64,000 nt of DNA from Algoriphagus hitonicola (GTDB lineage: Bacteria; Bacteroidota; Bacteroidia; Cytophagales; Cyclobacteriaceae): NCBI RefSeq assembly GCF_900113375.1, contig NZ_FOPC01000015.1, forward strand, positions 29,221-93,220, given 5' to 3'. The notes below the pieces were generated by a model. That model worked only from the letters and a program-made list of their open reading frames with translations. It ran no database searches and was not told the origin of the DNA. Below, piece by piece: positions 53,813-63,679 of the stretch; positions within the stretch are counted from its first letter, which is position 1; each line of letters opens with the position of its first letter. The position numbers and the translations under genes were made by a program.

Positions 53813-54835
53813 TTATTTTTGAATATCTGCCACTTCCTTCACCTCAACCTCTATCCCATCAGCCAATGCAGGATTCGTTTGTATGAAAGTTTTTTGTTCG
53901 GAAACCCACTTTTGATATTCAGCAGGTTCTACCACTTCAATCACTCTTCTCATTGAGTTATGACCCTGTCCGCAAATTTCGGTACAGGCGATTTCGTAAT
54001 TGAATTCAGGATTACCAAGCTCTTCACGCATTTCTGCGGTAGTTTTCGTAGGTACAAACCAGAATCGAGTAGGCATGCCTGGTACCGCATCCATTTTCAA
54101 TCTCATGTGTGGAGCAAATACAGAATGCAAAACATCACGAGCTCGAATTTTGAACAATACAGGTTCACCTTTTGGAATCACAACCACAGGAGAAGAGAAG
54201 TCGTCAATCGCATTTTTGTCAGAAAAATCAACTCCCATGCCGTTTTGAGCAGTGGTCAATCGATAATCATAGTCACCTAGGATATTATCCTTACCTGGAT
54301 AGCGAATATCCCAAGCAAACTGATAACCCATGATTTCTACCACGTGGGCGTTTTCAGGAGCCGGTGCTGTTATATCAGACCAAGCCATCCAACCCGAAAT
54401 CACCAAACCAGCCAAAACAATTCCAGGAACTACAGTCCAGATGATTTCCAATTTGTTATTGTCAGGATAAAAAGTCGCTTTTCTATTCTCTTTGTATTGA
54501 TATTTGTAAGGGAAAATAAATAACAATACGTGAGTGATCAAAAAGACAACTCCGGTTACCGCCATCGTGATCCAAAACAGCTGATCAGTAACCACACCGT
54601 GTTCGGAAGCAATCGGCAACTGATAATTGTCAAATTCCTTGATCGAATACCAGAACATCAACCCTCCAACAGCTACCAAGAAAACCACAAAAAGGATTGC
54701 ATTAATCTTATTACTGCTAGAAGCGATTTTCTTATCTGATCCTTTTACTACTGACACCAAAGTCTGAATCCGATATACCATCCAAATAATGGATAATAAT
54801 AAAAGAACTCCGACTGCTATAAGAAACCCGTACAT
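53813..54835 (-). CDS. ctaC: cytochrome c oxidase subunit II (CuA protein)
   Basis: Protein of 340 residues with four predicted helices (two more than the classical subunit II, near residues 2-25 and 45-65) and a periplasmic cupredoxin domain. The CuA site is complete: RDVLHSVFAPHMRLKMD carries the first histidine and CTEICGQGHNSM the cysteines, second histidine and methionine. No cytochrome c domain is fused, so electrons must come from a separate cytochrome or from complex III directly. Start ATG 54835, 25 bp after actF. Confidence 0.96.
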   Translation of the reverse strand: MYGFLIAVGVLLLLSIIWMVYRIQTLVSVVKGSDKKIASSSNKINAILFVVFLVAVGGLMFWYSIKEFDNYQLPIASEHGVVTDQLFWITMAVTGVVFLITHVLLFIFPYKYQYKENRKATFYPDNNKLEIIWTVVPGIVLAGLVISGWMAWSDITAPAPENAHVVEIMGYQFAWDIRYPGKDNILGDYDYRLTTAQNGMGVDFSDKNAIDDFSSPVVVIPKGEPVLFKIRARDVLHSVFAPHMRLKMDAVPGMPTRFWFVPTKTTAEMREELGNPEFNYEIACTEICGQGHNSMRRVIEVVEPAEYQKWVSEQKTFIQTNPALADGIEVEVKEVADIQK

Positions 54836-54860
54836 ACGATTCTATTTAGGATTATTTTAA

Positions 54861-56156
54861 TTAAATGTGATGATTATAGCTTTCTTCAAGCATTGGATGG
54901 TTTTTCGGAACCAAATTACCTTTGGCTAGTCCTCCCAACACTACCAACGCCACAACTGAACCAAATACTAAGAGTGATCCGACTTCCATCAATCCTACTC
55001 CTCCATTATGACCTAAGGTACCTGGCTGAACCATCAAAATGAAATCTATCCAGTGACCTACGATCAAAAGCGTACAAACCAATTTGAGGAATACACCATG
55101 TCTTTTCGAATCTCTTGTCATTAAAACTAAGAACGGAAGTACAAAGTTCAACCCAATATTTACAAAAATAAACGGTCCATACACGTCACTCGTCAGTCTC
55201 TCAACAAAATAAACTGATTCTTCAGGTATATTGGCATAATAGATCAAAAGGAACTGCGAAAACCACAGGTAAGTCCAGAAAATCGAGAAACCAAACACGA
55301 ATTTTCCAAGATCATGAATATGGTTTTCATTCACCATTTCCAAATAACCTTGTCCTCTGAGGAAAATCGTTAACAAAGTGATCGCTGAAAGCGCCGCTAC
55401 AAACCAAGAAGAAAATACATACCATCCAAATAGCGTAGAGAACCAGTGTGTGTCAATTGACATCACCCAATCCCAAGCAGCGATAGAGGAAGAAACTGCA
55501 AAGAACACTAGGAAATAAGCAGACCAGCTTCTCATTTTGAACCAGTGTGAAGTACCTCCCAGTTGATCTTCTGCTGCGGCAATCTTTTTGAACTTGTTGA
55601 AAAAGAAAATCCAAAAACCGAAGAATATCACCATTCGAGCCACATAGAAAATAGGGAAAGTACCTTTTTCCATAGGCCAATAAAAGAATGATCCTTTACC
55701 GTCAATAATGGAGTCGTATTCAGAGGAATTAGGATCGAATAATTCGGCATGCCACCAATGAAATAGATTATGTCCCATCAGAAAGAAGCCAGCAATCATA
55801 AGAATCGCTGCAAATGGCAACCAGTTACCCAATGACAACATCACTCGCGTAATCGGAGCAGACCAACCAGCTTGAGCGGCATATTGTATGGCAAAGAAGA
55901 AAACACCTACGATGGCAATTCCTGTGAAATACACATTATTGATCCAAATATTGGCAAATAGGCGCTCATACCAATGGAAAGCGTGAGCTCCCGCTTCGGC
56001 ACCTTCTTCGGCATGTCCACCACTTGTCATGGCTAGAATTATCCCGATACCAAGCAAAACAGCGCCGATAACCAAAACTGTCAAGATTGGCTTTTTGATG
56101 CCAGAATTGAAATCAAATTTTTGATCCAAATTATAGTTTTGTACGTGATGAGCCAT
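54861..56156 (-). CDS. actF: alternative complex III subunit ActF (NrfD-like membrane protein)
   Basis: Membrane protein of 431 residues with about ten helices, related to ActC/NrfD. Characteristic stretches include HAFHWYERLFANIWINNVYF, MGHNLFHWWHAELFD and HWFSTLFGWYVFSSWFVAAL. It forms part of the membrane arm that handles quinol oxidation. Start ATG 56156, 2 bp after actE. It is the last ACIII gene, with subunit II of the oxidase 25 bp further along. Confidence 0.93.
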   Translation of the reverse strand: MAHHVQNYNLDQKFDFNSGIKKPILTVLVIGAVLLGIGIILAMTSGGHAEEGAEAGAHAFHWYERLFANIWINNVYFTGIAIVGVFFFAIQYAAQAGWSAPITRVMLSLGNWLPFAAILMIAGFFLMGHNLFHWWHAELFDPNSSEYDSIIDGKGSFFYWPMEKGTFPIFYVARMVIFFGFWIFFFNKFKKIAAAEDQLGGTSHWFKMRSWSAYFLVFFAVSSSIAAWDWVMSIDTHWFSTLFGWYVFSSWFVAALSAITLLTIFLRGQGYLEMVNENHIHDLGKFVFGFSIFWTYLWFSQFLLIYYANIPEESVYFVERLTSDVYGPFIFVNIGLNFVLPFLVLMTRDSKRHGVFLKLVCTLLIVGHWIDFILMVQPGTLGHNGGVGLMEVGSLLVFGSVVALVVLGGLAKGNLVPKNHPMLEESYNHHI

Positions 56157-56158
56157 GA

Positions 56159-56785
56159 TTATTGCTTCTGGATTTCTTGTTTAACATAGTGAACGATTTT
56201 CCATCGGCTCTCAGGAGTAATTTGAGAACCATGAGCACCCATTCTTCCTTTTCCCTTAGTGATGACATGGAAAATATGTCCTTCGGGTAAATTGATGTAG
56301 GCTCCACCTTTAAGATTGGCCACACCTCCGATAATCAATCCCGCCTTACCGTCACCTTCACCACCTGCACCATGGCAAGAAGAACAGTATTGAAGATAAA
56401 GAGTCTCTCCTTCGTCCAATACTTCGTCAGAAAGTTCGATGGGGTTTTCGATCAAAGCAGCTTCTTCCAATTCGAATGCTTTCAATCGATAAGGCAAATA
56501 GCCGTTTTTGTTTCTCGGAACAGTATTTTCCACCGGCTCCCTCATATTCATATTATGAGGATTGTAGATATTACTGTTGTAGAATTCGCCCTTTTCATCT
56601 TCCCGATTGGAAAGCCAGTCTCCTTGGCTTTCATCTGTAATTTGAGTAAGGGGCTCATAGGCAACAGAGTGGTACATTTGTGGAGCAAATTCCAAGCCTT
56701 GATCTTCACCTCCGGCTCTACACGCACCCAATACTATTCCAGCAGTAACTATACCCAGAATACTAAGTGTTTTTACAAGCTTCAT
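56159..56785 (-). CDS. actE: alternative complex III subunit ActE, monoheme cytochrome c
   Basis: Lipid-anchored cytochrome of 208 residues. I start it at ATG 56785 (MKLVKTLSIL), giving signal and lipobox IVLGAC; a TTG at 56806 would add seven residues. The heme motif is CSSCHGAGGEGDGKAG, and the likely axial methionine is in GKGRMGAHGSQ. It follows actD by 13 bp. It should pass electrons from the complex to the oxidase or a soluble carrier. Confidence 0.93.
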   Translation of the reverse strand: MKLVKTLSILGIVTAGIVLGACRAGGEDQGLEFAPQMYHSVAYEPLTQITDESQGDWLSNREDEKGEFYNSNIYNPHNMNMREPVENTVPRNKNGYLPYRLKAFELEEAALIENPIELSDEVLDEGETLYLQYCSSCHGAGGEGDGKAGLIIGGVANLKGGAYINLPEGHIFHVITKGKGRMGAHGSQITPESRWKIVHYVKQEIQKQ

Positions 56786-56798
56786 ATCGCTGATATTA

Positions 56799-57329
56799 CT
56801 ATTCAAAACTTTTATTATTTACCTCTGATGCACCAGAAGACTTCAAGATTTCTTTGATCTTATCCACTTCCATCGCATTGTTATTAGCAATGTCAATAGC
56901 CATCACATGCTTATCATCCGTGATTCTTACATCAAAGATTCTTGGCTGTGCCCATGGCTTAAGATTAGAACTGATCATAAATACCCCAACCATTCCAAAT
57001 GCCGCCAACAAAACGGTCATCTCAAAGGTCACCGGAATAAAATCCGGAACAGCGGCAAAGTCCTTACCACCGATAATCATCGGCCAGTCAAACTTCATCA
57101 TGTAAAATTGCATGGTCAAGGCCAAAGACGTTCCCAACAATCCAAACAAGAATGCAGCTATCGGAAGTCGGCTTCTCTTATATCCCAAAACATGCTCAAG
57201 GCCGTGCACCGGATATGGAGAAAAGACTTCGTGAATTTTCACACCCGAGGAACGAACCTGCTCCACAGCATGAAGCAACACATCCTCGTCCTCATATACA
57301 CCTAGTATAAAATGCGTATCTCTTTCCAT
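56799..57329 (-). CDS. actD: alternative complex III subunit ActD (DUF3341)
   Basis: Membrane protein of 176 residues with two helices (LPIAAFLFGLLGTSLALTM and VTFEMTVLLAAFGMVGVFMI) and a small soluble N-terminal domain (FILGVYEDEDVLLHAVEQVR) typical of DUF3341. It is an accessory membrane subunit of ACIII. Start ATG 57329, 2 bp after actC; translation is coupled. Confidence 0.94.
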   Translation of the reverse strand: MERDTHFILGVYEDEDVLLHAVEQVRSSGVKIHEVFSPYPVHGLEHVLGYKRSRLPIAAFLFGLLGTSLALTMQFYMMKFDWPMIIGGKDFAAVPDFIPVTFEMTVLLAAFGMVGVFMISSNLKPWAQPRIFDVRITDDKHVMAIDIANNNAMEVDKIKEILKSSGASEVNNKSFE

Positions 57330-57331
57330 GA

Positions 57332-58696
57332 TTATTTAGCCACTTTTTCAGATGAAGACTTCAATACAGATTTCACCTCAGCCATGTTGATCACAGGGAA
57401 AAACTTCGCAAACAAAAAGAATAAGGTGAAGAACAAACCGAACGTGAAGAGATAAACCCCCACATCAGCCCAAGTTGGGTAAAACATCGCCCAAGAAGAA
57501 GGAAGATAATCTCGGTGAAGAGAAGTCACGATAATTACAAATCGCTCAAACCACATCCCGATATTCACTACTAGTGAAAGTAAGAACGTCGCTACGATAG
57601 AAGTTCGGATTTTCTTAAACCAGAACAACTGAGGAGAAATAACATTACAAGTCATCATAGACCAATAAGCCCACCAGTAAGGTCCTGTAGCTCGGTTGAT
57701 AAAGGCATATTGCTCTGCTTCCACTCCTGAATACCATGCGATGAAGAATTCGGTAATGTAGGCAATACCCACAATCGAGCCTGTGATAATGATCACAATA
57801 TTCATCAACTCAATATGTCCAATCGTGATATAATCTTCCAGTTTGAAAACTTTACGGGTAATGATCATCAGCGTCAAAACCATTGCAAAACCAGAGAAAA
57901 TCGCTCCCGCAACGAAGTACGGAGGGAAAATCGTGGTGTGCCAGCCTGGTATCACCGAAGTGGCAAAATCAAAGGATACAATCGTGTGAACCGAAAGTAC
58001 CAATGGCGTTGCAAGACCTGCTAAAATCAAGGAAACCGATTCATAACGCATCCAGGTTTTGGCAGCTCCATCCCAACCAAAGGAAAGCGCACCATAGATC
58101 ACCTTTCTCAAACCGGTCGCACGATCTCGGATCGTAGCAAAATCAGGGATCAACCCGATATACCAGAATACTAGCGAAACTGAGAAATAAGTAGAGATCG
58201 CAAATACGTCCCAAAGCAATGGAGAGTTGAAGTTAACCCAAAGCGAACCGAAGGTGTTGGGTAGCGGAAGGGCCCAGTAAGCACCAAGCCAAGGTCTACC
58301 CATGTGGATCACTGGGAACATCGCCGCACAGATAACCGCAAAAATAGTCATCGCTTCAGCAGCTCGGTTAATGGATGTTCTCCACTTTTGTCTGAAAAGC
58401 AACAAAACAGCCGAGATCAAGGTACCGGCATGACCGATACCAACCCACCAAACGAAATTGGTGATATCCCAAGCCCAACCGATTGTTTTATTTAAACCCC
58501 ACATTCCAATACCTTCCCAGAGCGTCGCGATAAGCGCGATGGATCCTAAAGCTAGGACGCCTGCTGCTGTCAGAAAGGCCAAAAGCCAACCCACGGAGGG
58601 CTTGCCTTCTACCTGTCGGGCCACGTCGTGGGTCACATCATGGTAGGTTTTACCACCTGTGACTAAGGGTTGACGTACGGATGAAGTAACCTGCAT
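57332..58696 (-). CDS. actC: alternative complex III subunit ActC (NrfD-like, quinol site)
   Basis: Membrane protein of 454 residues with ten helices of the NrfD/PsrC family. Typical parts are [36 protein letters not shown] and [20 protein letters not shown]. In known complexes this subunit carries the quinol-binding site near the iron-sulfur subunit. Start ATG 58696, 17 bp after actB. Confidence 0.95.
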   Translation of the reverse strand: MQVTSSVRQPLVTGGKTYHDVTHDVARQVEGKPSVGWLLAFLTAAGVLALGSIALIATLWEGIGMWGLNKTIGWAWDITNFVWWVGIGHAGTLISAVLLLFRQKWRTSINRAAEAMTIFAVICAAMFPVIHMGRPWLGAYWALPLPNTFGSLWVNFNSPLLWDVFAISTYFSVSLVFWYIGLIPDFATIRDRATGLRKVIYGALSFGWDGAAKTWMRYESVSLILAGLATPLVLSVHTIVSFDFATSVIPGWHTTIFPPYFVAGAIFSGFAMVLTLMIITRKVFKLEDYITIGHIELMNIVIIITGSIVGIAYITEFFIAWYSGVEAEQYAFINRATGPYWWAYWSMMTCNVISPQLFWFKKIRTSIVATFLLSLVVNIGMWFERFVIIVTSLHRDYLPSSWAMFYPTWADVGVYLFTFGLFFTLFFLFAKFFPVINMAEVKSVLKSSSEKVAK

Positions 58697-58713
58697 AGTT
58701 TATAAAATTATGA

Positions 58714-61700
58714 TTACGCTTCGTTTTTATCTTTATTTCTAATTTTGGTAAAGTACCAAACGTTAGGGCTAACGTTGATCTCTTCCAATACATGGTATGC
58801 TCGCTCTTCATTCACTTCTTTCAAGGCTGAAGTTGAATTTTCCTCGATTTTCAAGAGCTGAGATACTTTACTGTTTGGATCATTCATATCTCCAAAGACC
58901 AACGCATCGGTAGGACAAGCCACTGCACAAGCCACGTTGATTTCACCATCCTGAATCTTGCGCTTTTCACGCTTGGCAGTCAGTTTTCCGGCTTGAATTC
59001 GCTGTACGCACATGGAGCATTTTTCCATTACACCACGAACCCGTACCGTTACATCAGGATTCAAGACCATTTTACCCAAATCATCGTTTTGAGCGACATT
59101 GACTCCGGCAAAATCCTTGTTATCGTGATATTTAAACCAGTTGAATCGACGCACTTTATACGGGCAGTTATTTGCACAATATCGAGTACCGATACATCTG
59201 TTGTAAGTCATTTGGTTCAAACCCTCTGAAGAGTGCGTGGTCGCTGCCACCGGACATACCGTCTCGCATGGGGCATTGTTACACTGCTGACACATCATCG
59301 GCTGGAAAGTAACTTCTGGATTTTGAGAAGCGACCTCCATTCCATCCAAATCATCCGCAGGAGCATCAGATGAATAGTAACGGTCGATTCGAATCCAGGC
59401 CATTTCTCTTCTGTTCAAGACTTCCTGCTTTCCGACTACAGCCACGTTGTTTTCAGCTTGACAAGCAACCGAACAAGCAGAACATCCGATACAGGAGTTC
59501 ATATCGATGGCTAAGCCCCAGTGATGCTGGGAATATTGATGGCCTTTCCAAAGGGAAATTTTGGAAGGCTTGACAAATTCTCCGTCTTTGTAGATTTCAG
59601 GCTTATATCTACCTGCAGAAGCATCTTGCTTGTAATCTGCCAGTGTAGCTTCTTGGATGACGTTTTCACGTCCCATAAAAGTCTGATGAGTCTGTGTTCG
59701 GGCGATTTTATAAGAATCTCCAGTTACCTGAACCTCCACTCCTGAAGTCACTTCAAAATTAACGAAGCCTTTGCTGCTATCAAGCAAGTCATAAGCGTTA
59801 ACACCTACTCCATTGGCTACTCTTCCACCTTTGGTTCGTCCATAGCCCAAAGCAAATCCAAATGTACCTTCTGCTTGCCCCGGCTGGATCAAAACTGGAA
59901 GTGTAAGTGATTTACCATTGACTGAAATGGTAGCTTTCTGTGTATTTTCCTCCACCATGGAAATCCCATTATCGGTAGCCCATTTTTGAGATACTGTCAA
60001 ATAATTGTCCCAAGTAGCTTTGGTGATCGGATCAGGCATTTCCTGAAGCCAAGGGTTGTTGGCAAAGGTTCCGTTGCCAATTCCAACTTTGGAATAAATA
60101 ATCAACTCAGCACCTGAATTATCAGCAGAGTAAGCTGCTGTTACAGCAGAAGCCGCTGCAGAAACATCACCTATAGCCACAATCGAAGTAGCTTCGGTTT
60201 CAGCTTGAGCCGCATTTACTACACCATTATATAGGGAGCGATCCCAGAATTCCTGGAAAGGAGTATCCTGACCGAGAGTAGCATATAGCGTTTCTCTCCA
60301 GGTTTGTTGCAAAAAGTCATAATAACCAGTCTCACTGCCCGCCCAAGTCAAGAATGAATCTTGTGCCTGTCGGGTATCAAATAATGGAGAAATAGTCGGC
60401 TGCGCCAAAGAGAAATGCCCAGCTTTTGGCTGGAAGTCATTCCAAGACTCCAAGAAATGATGATCTGGCGCTTGAACTTGTACCAAAGAAGCGGTCTCAT
60501 CAGGAGTGCCATTGGTGGAAATACTTACGCGTGCATTGGCAATGCCTTCTGCGATTTCGGCGCCACGAGGATGATCATAAACTGGATTACAGTTATGGAA
60601 AATCACGGCGCCAATTTGACCACCTTTCAATTCATCCACAAACTGGTTCATTCTCGAATCATCACCTCTTCTAAAGAATACAGGAGCAGAAAAATCAACA
60701 GTCGCTCCGTTATTTCCAAGGAGTTCATTAATAGCATTGATTACGACCTGAACATTGGGGTCATTCGAACCAGAAACTACAAGAGAAGCACCTCTGGAAG
60801 CCCAAAGATCATTCGCTGCTTTTTCGAGGTTTGCTACTTCAACAGCAGGGGAAGAAACACGAGTGGCTCCAGCTTTTCCTGCGATCATATTATAAAGTGC
60901 CAAAACAGCCAATCCGCTTTGAGAAGCTTTAATCGGCGTACGGTAATCAGCATTTGCACCTGTCATGGACAGATTGGACTCAAACTGATAATGCCGTGAC
61001 ATCTCAGGATTCTCTTTGCTGATTTTACGGGTTTTTCCGTATTGGCCAGCAAATTCAATTGGAGAAATCCATGTTCCCAAGAAATCCGCTCCAAAAGAAA
61101 CGATGGTCTTGGCTTTGTCGAAATAATAAGAAGGAATTACGCTTTGACCATAATAGGTTTCGGCGGCTTTTTTAATACCGTAATTGGAAAGCGGATCGTA
61201 CATGATCACTTCCACATCTCCAAAAGCAGCTGTAAATTGCTCAATTACTTTTTCAGTAGATGGGGACAAAATAGTGTTGGACACAATTTTGATCGATCCA
61301 GCTCCGGCAAGACTTGATTTCACCTGTGCGTCTACTGTGGCCCAATCGGATTTTTCACCATTAAGAGCAGGACCAGTCAGACGATGTTTGTCGTAAAGCG
61401 AAAGCACAGATGCTTCCACGATGGCATTTACTTTTCCTTTATTAATAGGAGAAAGTTCATTTCCGTCTATTTTGATCGGTCTCCCTTCACGGGTTTTCAC
61501 CACTACAGCAGCATAATCACCGCCTGAAGCAAACGTAGAAGCGTAATAATTAGGAATAGAAGGGTTGATATCTACCGGCTTGTTCACATAAGGAATAGCC
61601 TTTCTAACCGGAGCCTCACAAGCAGCCAAAGAAGCTGCTGCTAAGCTAAATCCCATCAGTTTCAGAAAATCTCTTCTGGAAGCACTGCCATCCTCGCCCA

Positions 61701-61806
61701 ATGCGGAAGGAAGCTCGGGGAATTCCCTGTCGGCATGCTTTACAAACTCTGGATCGTTGTTGAGCTGCTCTAGCCCTTTCCAGTATGTTTTTTTAGTTTC
61801 CTTCAT
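58714..61806 (-). CDS. actB: alternative complex III subunit ActB (molybdopterin-like plus Fe-S)
   Basis: Periplasmic subunit of 1030 residues from ATG 61806 (MKETKKTYWKG); the frame extends to 61854 but the extra 16 residues include part of the gap to actA. A twin-arginine-like signal SRRDFLKLMGFSLAAASLAAC ends in a lipobox-like cysteine. The first part resembles a molybdopterin oxidoreductase but, as in known ActB, lacks clear cofactor-binding residues. The C-terminal part is a multi-cluster Fe-S domain: CIGCSACSVACQ, CQQCNNAPCETVCP, CIGTRYCANNCPYK, CSMCVQR and CAVACPTDA. It carries electrons from quinol toward the hemes. Confidence 0.96.
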   Translation of the reverse strand: MKETKKTYWKGLEQLNNDPEFVKHADREFPELPSALGEDGSASRRDFLKLMGFSLAAASLAACEAPVRKAIPYVNKPVDINPSIPNYYASTFASGGDYAAVVVKTREGRPIKIDGNELSPINKGKVNAIVEASVLSLYDKHRLTGPALNGEKSDWATVDAQVKSSLAGAGSIKIVSNTILSPSTEKVIEQFTAAFGDVEVIMYDPLSNYGIKKAAETYYGQSVIPSYYFDKAKTIVSFGADFLGTWISPIEFAGQYGKTRKISKENPEMSRHYQFESNLSMTGANADYRTPIKASQSGLAVLALYNMIAGKAGATRVSSPAVEVANLEKAANDLWASRGASLVVSGSNDPNVQVVINAINELLGNNGATVDFSAPVFFRRGDDSRMNQFVDELKGGQIGAVIFHNCNPVYDHPRGAEIAEGIANARVSISTNGTPDETASLVQVQAPDHHFLESWNDFQPKAGHFSLAQPTISPLFDTRQAQDSFLTWAGSETGYYDFLQQTWRETLYATLGQDTPFQEFWDRSLYNGVVNAAQAETEATSIVAIGDVSAAASAVTAAYSADNSGAELIIYSKVGIGNGTFANNPWLQEMPDPITKATWDNYLTVSQKWATDNGISMVEENTQKATISVNGKSLTLPVLIQPGQAEGTFGFALGYGRTKGGRVANGVGVNAYDLLDSSKGFVNFEVTSGVEVQVTGDSYKIARTQTHQTFMGRENVIQEATLADYKQDASAGRYKPEIYKDGEFVKPSKISLWKGHQYSQHHWGLAIDMNSCIGCSACSVACQAENNVAVVGKQEVLNRREMAWIRIDRYYSSDAPADDLDGMEVASQNPEVTFQPMMCQQCNNAPCETVCPVAATTHSSEGLNQMTYNRCIGTRYCANNCPYKVRRFNWFKYHDNKDFAGVNVAQNDDLGKMVLNPDVTVRVRGVMEKCSMCVQRIQAGKLTAKREKRKIQDGEINVACAVACPTDALVFGDMNDPNSKVSQLLKIEENSTSALKEVNEERAYHVLEEINVSPNVWYFTKIRNKDKNEA

Positions 61807-61841
61807 TTTATGATCTAGGAATGAATTTTCGAATTGATAAA

Positions 61842-63104
61842 TTAATAGTGGCACTTAGCACATTCGAGCCCGCCAATGTCCTTAACTTTTAAGGCATCCT
61901 TGGAATCGGAGTGTAACTGAACCAACTTATCGTAATATTCATTGCCATCTGCGGCAATTTCAGTCTGTCTGTGACAATCAATACACCAGCCCATAGTCAA
62001 TGAAGAGTGCTGATATACTACCTCCATTTCTTCGATAGGACCATGGCAAGTCTGACATTCAATCTCACCGACTTTTACGTGTTGAGAGTGATTGAAATAA
62101 GCCAGGTCGGGAAGGTTGTGAACCCGTACCCATTCGATAGGTTTGTTATTGTCTACAGCGTCGTAAATTTTTTGAATTTCTGGAGAAATCCCCTCTTTGC
62201 CTTCTACATTCTGAACATGCGTGTGGCAGTTCATACAAATATTAGCGGAAGGAATGTTGGCTGATTTGCCGATTTCCACACCGGTATGGCAATATTGACA
62301 CTCAATCTCTAGTGTACCGGCATGAAGTGCGTGAGAATACGCAATCGGCTGAGTTGGCGCATATCCTTGCTGAATACCTACCCCATATAATCCGTCTATA
62401 GCAGTTTTGGCCACCAAAGCAATCACTATGGCGGTTACGATAATGATGAACCCATCACTTTTCAGAACTTTTCCGATATCAAATTTCTGAGAGACAAACT
62501 CTTTGTCATCCTCGGGAAGATCCTGCTTGTTGATGTACTTGGTCAGGACAGAAATAATCAAACCCAATACGATCAAAATCAGCAACAAGACAATCACCAA
62601 CACCACTACGATTATGGTTAGGTATTCGGTAGGAATTCCTCCCCCTCCACCGGAAACTTCTCCACCTTCACCACCGGCCGAAGCCTCAGCAGCAGGATCT
62701 ACTTTGTCTCCATACTCGATATAGGAGAGCAAATTGTCAAGATCAGTGTCCGTTAGAAAAGTATGAGGAGGCATTTGCAAATTGCCATATTCCTCATAGA
62801 GGTCATTGGCATAATCATCACCTGATGCAATCACCTCTTGTGAATTGACAATAAATCGCTTGGCCCATTCAATGGACTGCCGATCAGTGATACCTCTCAG
62901 GGCTGGACCAACTGCCTTCTGATCCAATTTGTGACAGGTTTTACAGTTTGCGTTGAAAACTGTCTTTCCCGCTGAAATAGCTTCTTCACTTTCTGAGACC
63001 GCCGGATCCGCAGCAAAAACCTGCGTTCCGATCAGAAAGAAAAATAGCACTGCCAGCGTGTGGAAATTCCATCGAACCCCTACTAACGAGCGTTTGGATA
63101 ACAT
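61842..63104 (-). CDS. actA: alternative complex III subunit ActA, six-heme cytochrome c
   Basis: Protein of 420 residues with a signal peptide (FHTLAVLFFFLIGTQVFA) and six CxxCH motifs: CKTCH in an N-terminal class I domain (about residues 40-130), then after a glycine-rich linker and two membrane helices the five others, CQYCH, CMNCH, CQTCH, CIDCH and CAKCH at the very C-terminus. Canonical ActA is described as pentaheme, so the N-terminal monoheme domain is an extra one. Start ATG 63104, with a good promoter just upstream. It is the first gene of the respiratory cluster. Confidence 0.94.
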   Translation of the reverse strand: MLSKRSLVGVRWNFHTLAVLFFFLIGTQVFAADPAVSESEEAISAGKTVFNANCKTCHKLDQKAVGPALRGITDRQSIEWAKRFIVNSQEVIASGDDYANDLYEEYGNLQMPPHTFLTDTDLDNLLSYIEYGDKVDPAAEASAGGEGGEVSGGGGGIPTEYLTIIVVVLVIVLLLILIVLGLIISVLTKYINKQDLPEDDKEFVSQKFDIGKVLKSDGFIIIVTAIVIALVAKTAIDGLYGVGIQQGYAPTQPIAYSHALHAGTLEIECQYCHTGVEIGKSANIPSANICMNCHTHVQNVEGKEGISPEIQKIYDAVDNNKPIEWVRVHNLPDLAYFNHSQHVKVGEIECQTCHGPIEEMEVVYQHSSLTMGWCIDCHRQTEIAADGNEYYDKLVQLHSDSKDALKVKDIGGLECAKCHY

Positions 63105-63148
63105 ATTATAGCTAATTAAATAGTTTAACCGGTTTTAAATAACCCTTG

Positions 63149-63179
63149 CAAAGGTAGTACCCGGGGTTTATTTTTCAAA
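63149..63179 (-). promoter_or_regulatory. Bacteroidota-type promoter of the ACIII-oxidase cluster
   Basis: On the minus strand TTTG (63176-63179) and TACCTTTG (63149-63156) match the -33/-7 consensus with a 19-bp spacer. The transcript would start about 63140, giving a leader of about 35 bases to actA. The rest of 63180-63420 is AT-rich with no feature I can support. Confidence 0.65.
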
Positions 63180-63423
63180 CAAGATTTGAAACCTCATTAT
63201 TCACTTTAATCCGCTATAATTAATGAATCAAAATACTGATTTACAGTTATTTAAAGTGTTTTCGAAAAAGGATTCACAATTTAGAATCTTTATAAATAAA
63301 TAGTAAAAAAGCCCATTTTCAAAGAGTCCAAAAAAACAACAAATACCGCATTTATTTTTCAAGCAAATCCCTCTATTCTTTTCCTCAATCAATCACTTTT
63401 CAAAATATTTCCTTTACTGTCTT

Positions 63424-63453
63424 TTGTACCGATAAGTTTAATGTCTACATTTG
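63424..63453 (+). promoter_or_regulatory. promoter of tRNA-Cys
   Basis: TTG (63424-63426) and TACATTTG (63446-63453, TAnnTTTG) with a 19-bp spacer, ending 16 bases before the tRNA. Confidence 0.65.
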
Positions 63454-63469
63454 CATTCCGATTTAAAAA

Positions 63470-63540
63470 GGTCGCGTGGCCGAGTGGCTAGGCAGAGGTC
63501 TGCAAAACCTTGTACAGCGGTTCGAATCCGCTCGCGACCT
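63470..63540 (+). tRNA. tRNA-Cys (anticodon GCA)
   Basis: Acceptor arm GGTCGCG (63470-63476) pairs with CGCGACC (63533-63539) and a U discriminator follows, as expected for cysteine. The anticodon loop CTGCAAA sits on a GAGGT/ACCTT stem, giving GCA. The T arm GCGGTTCGAATCCGC is intact. No CCA is encoded. A terminator follows at once. Confidence 0.96.
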
Positions 63541-63547
63541 CTACATA

Positions 63548-63571
63548 AAAGCATCCTGAAAAGGGTGCTTT
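63548..63571 (+). terminator. terminator behind tRNA-Cys
   Basis: AAAGCATCC and GGGTGCTTT form a 9-bp stem with one G-U pair and a six-base loop, followed by a T-rich tract. Confidence 0.8.
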
Positions 63572-63600
63572 TTCTTTTTCACCCATACCCACCACTAAAC

Positions 63601-63679
63601 CCTTGTACAACTGTTTGAACCTGCCTGCCGAAGGTAGGTCCGCTCGCGACCTCTACATAAAAGCATTCTGAAAAGGGTG
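63601..63679 (+). repeat. degenerate copy of the tRNA-Cys 3' half and its downstream flank
   Basis: 63640-63679 repeats 63528-63567 at 39 of 40 positions, covering the tRNA 3' end plus the flank behind it. 63601-63620 resembles the T-arm region of the tRNA (63508-63527) with several changes. A palindromic insert of about 20 bases (63620-63639) separates the parts. The copy cannot fold as tRNA. It suggests a duplicated tRNA end, for example from an integration event. Confidence 0.75.

Noticed and set aside
60415..60999. 194-codon plus-strand frame inside actB
   Set aside because: Antisense to a conserved subunit, no domain or signal.
63601..63651. A second tRNA gene
   Set aside because: Only a degenerate 3' half with an insert is present; no acceptor 5' strand, D arm or anticodon arm.
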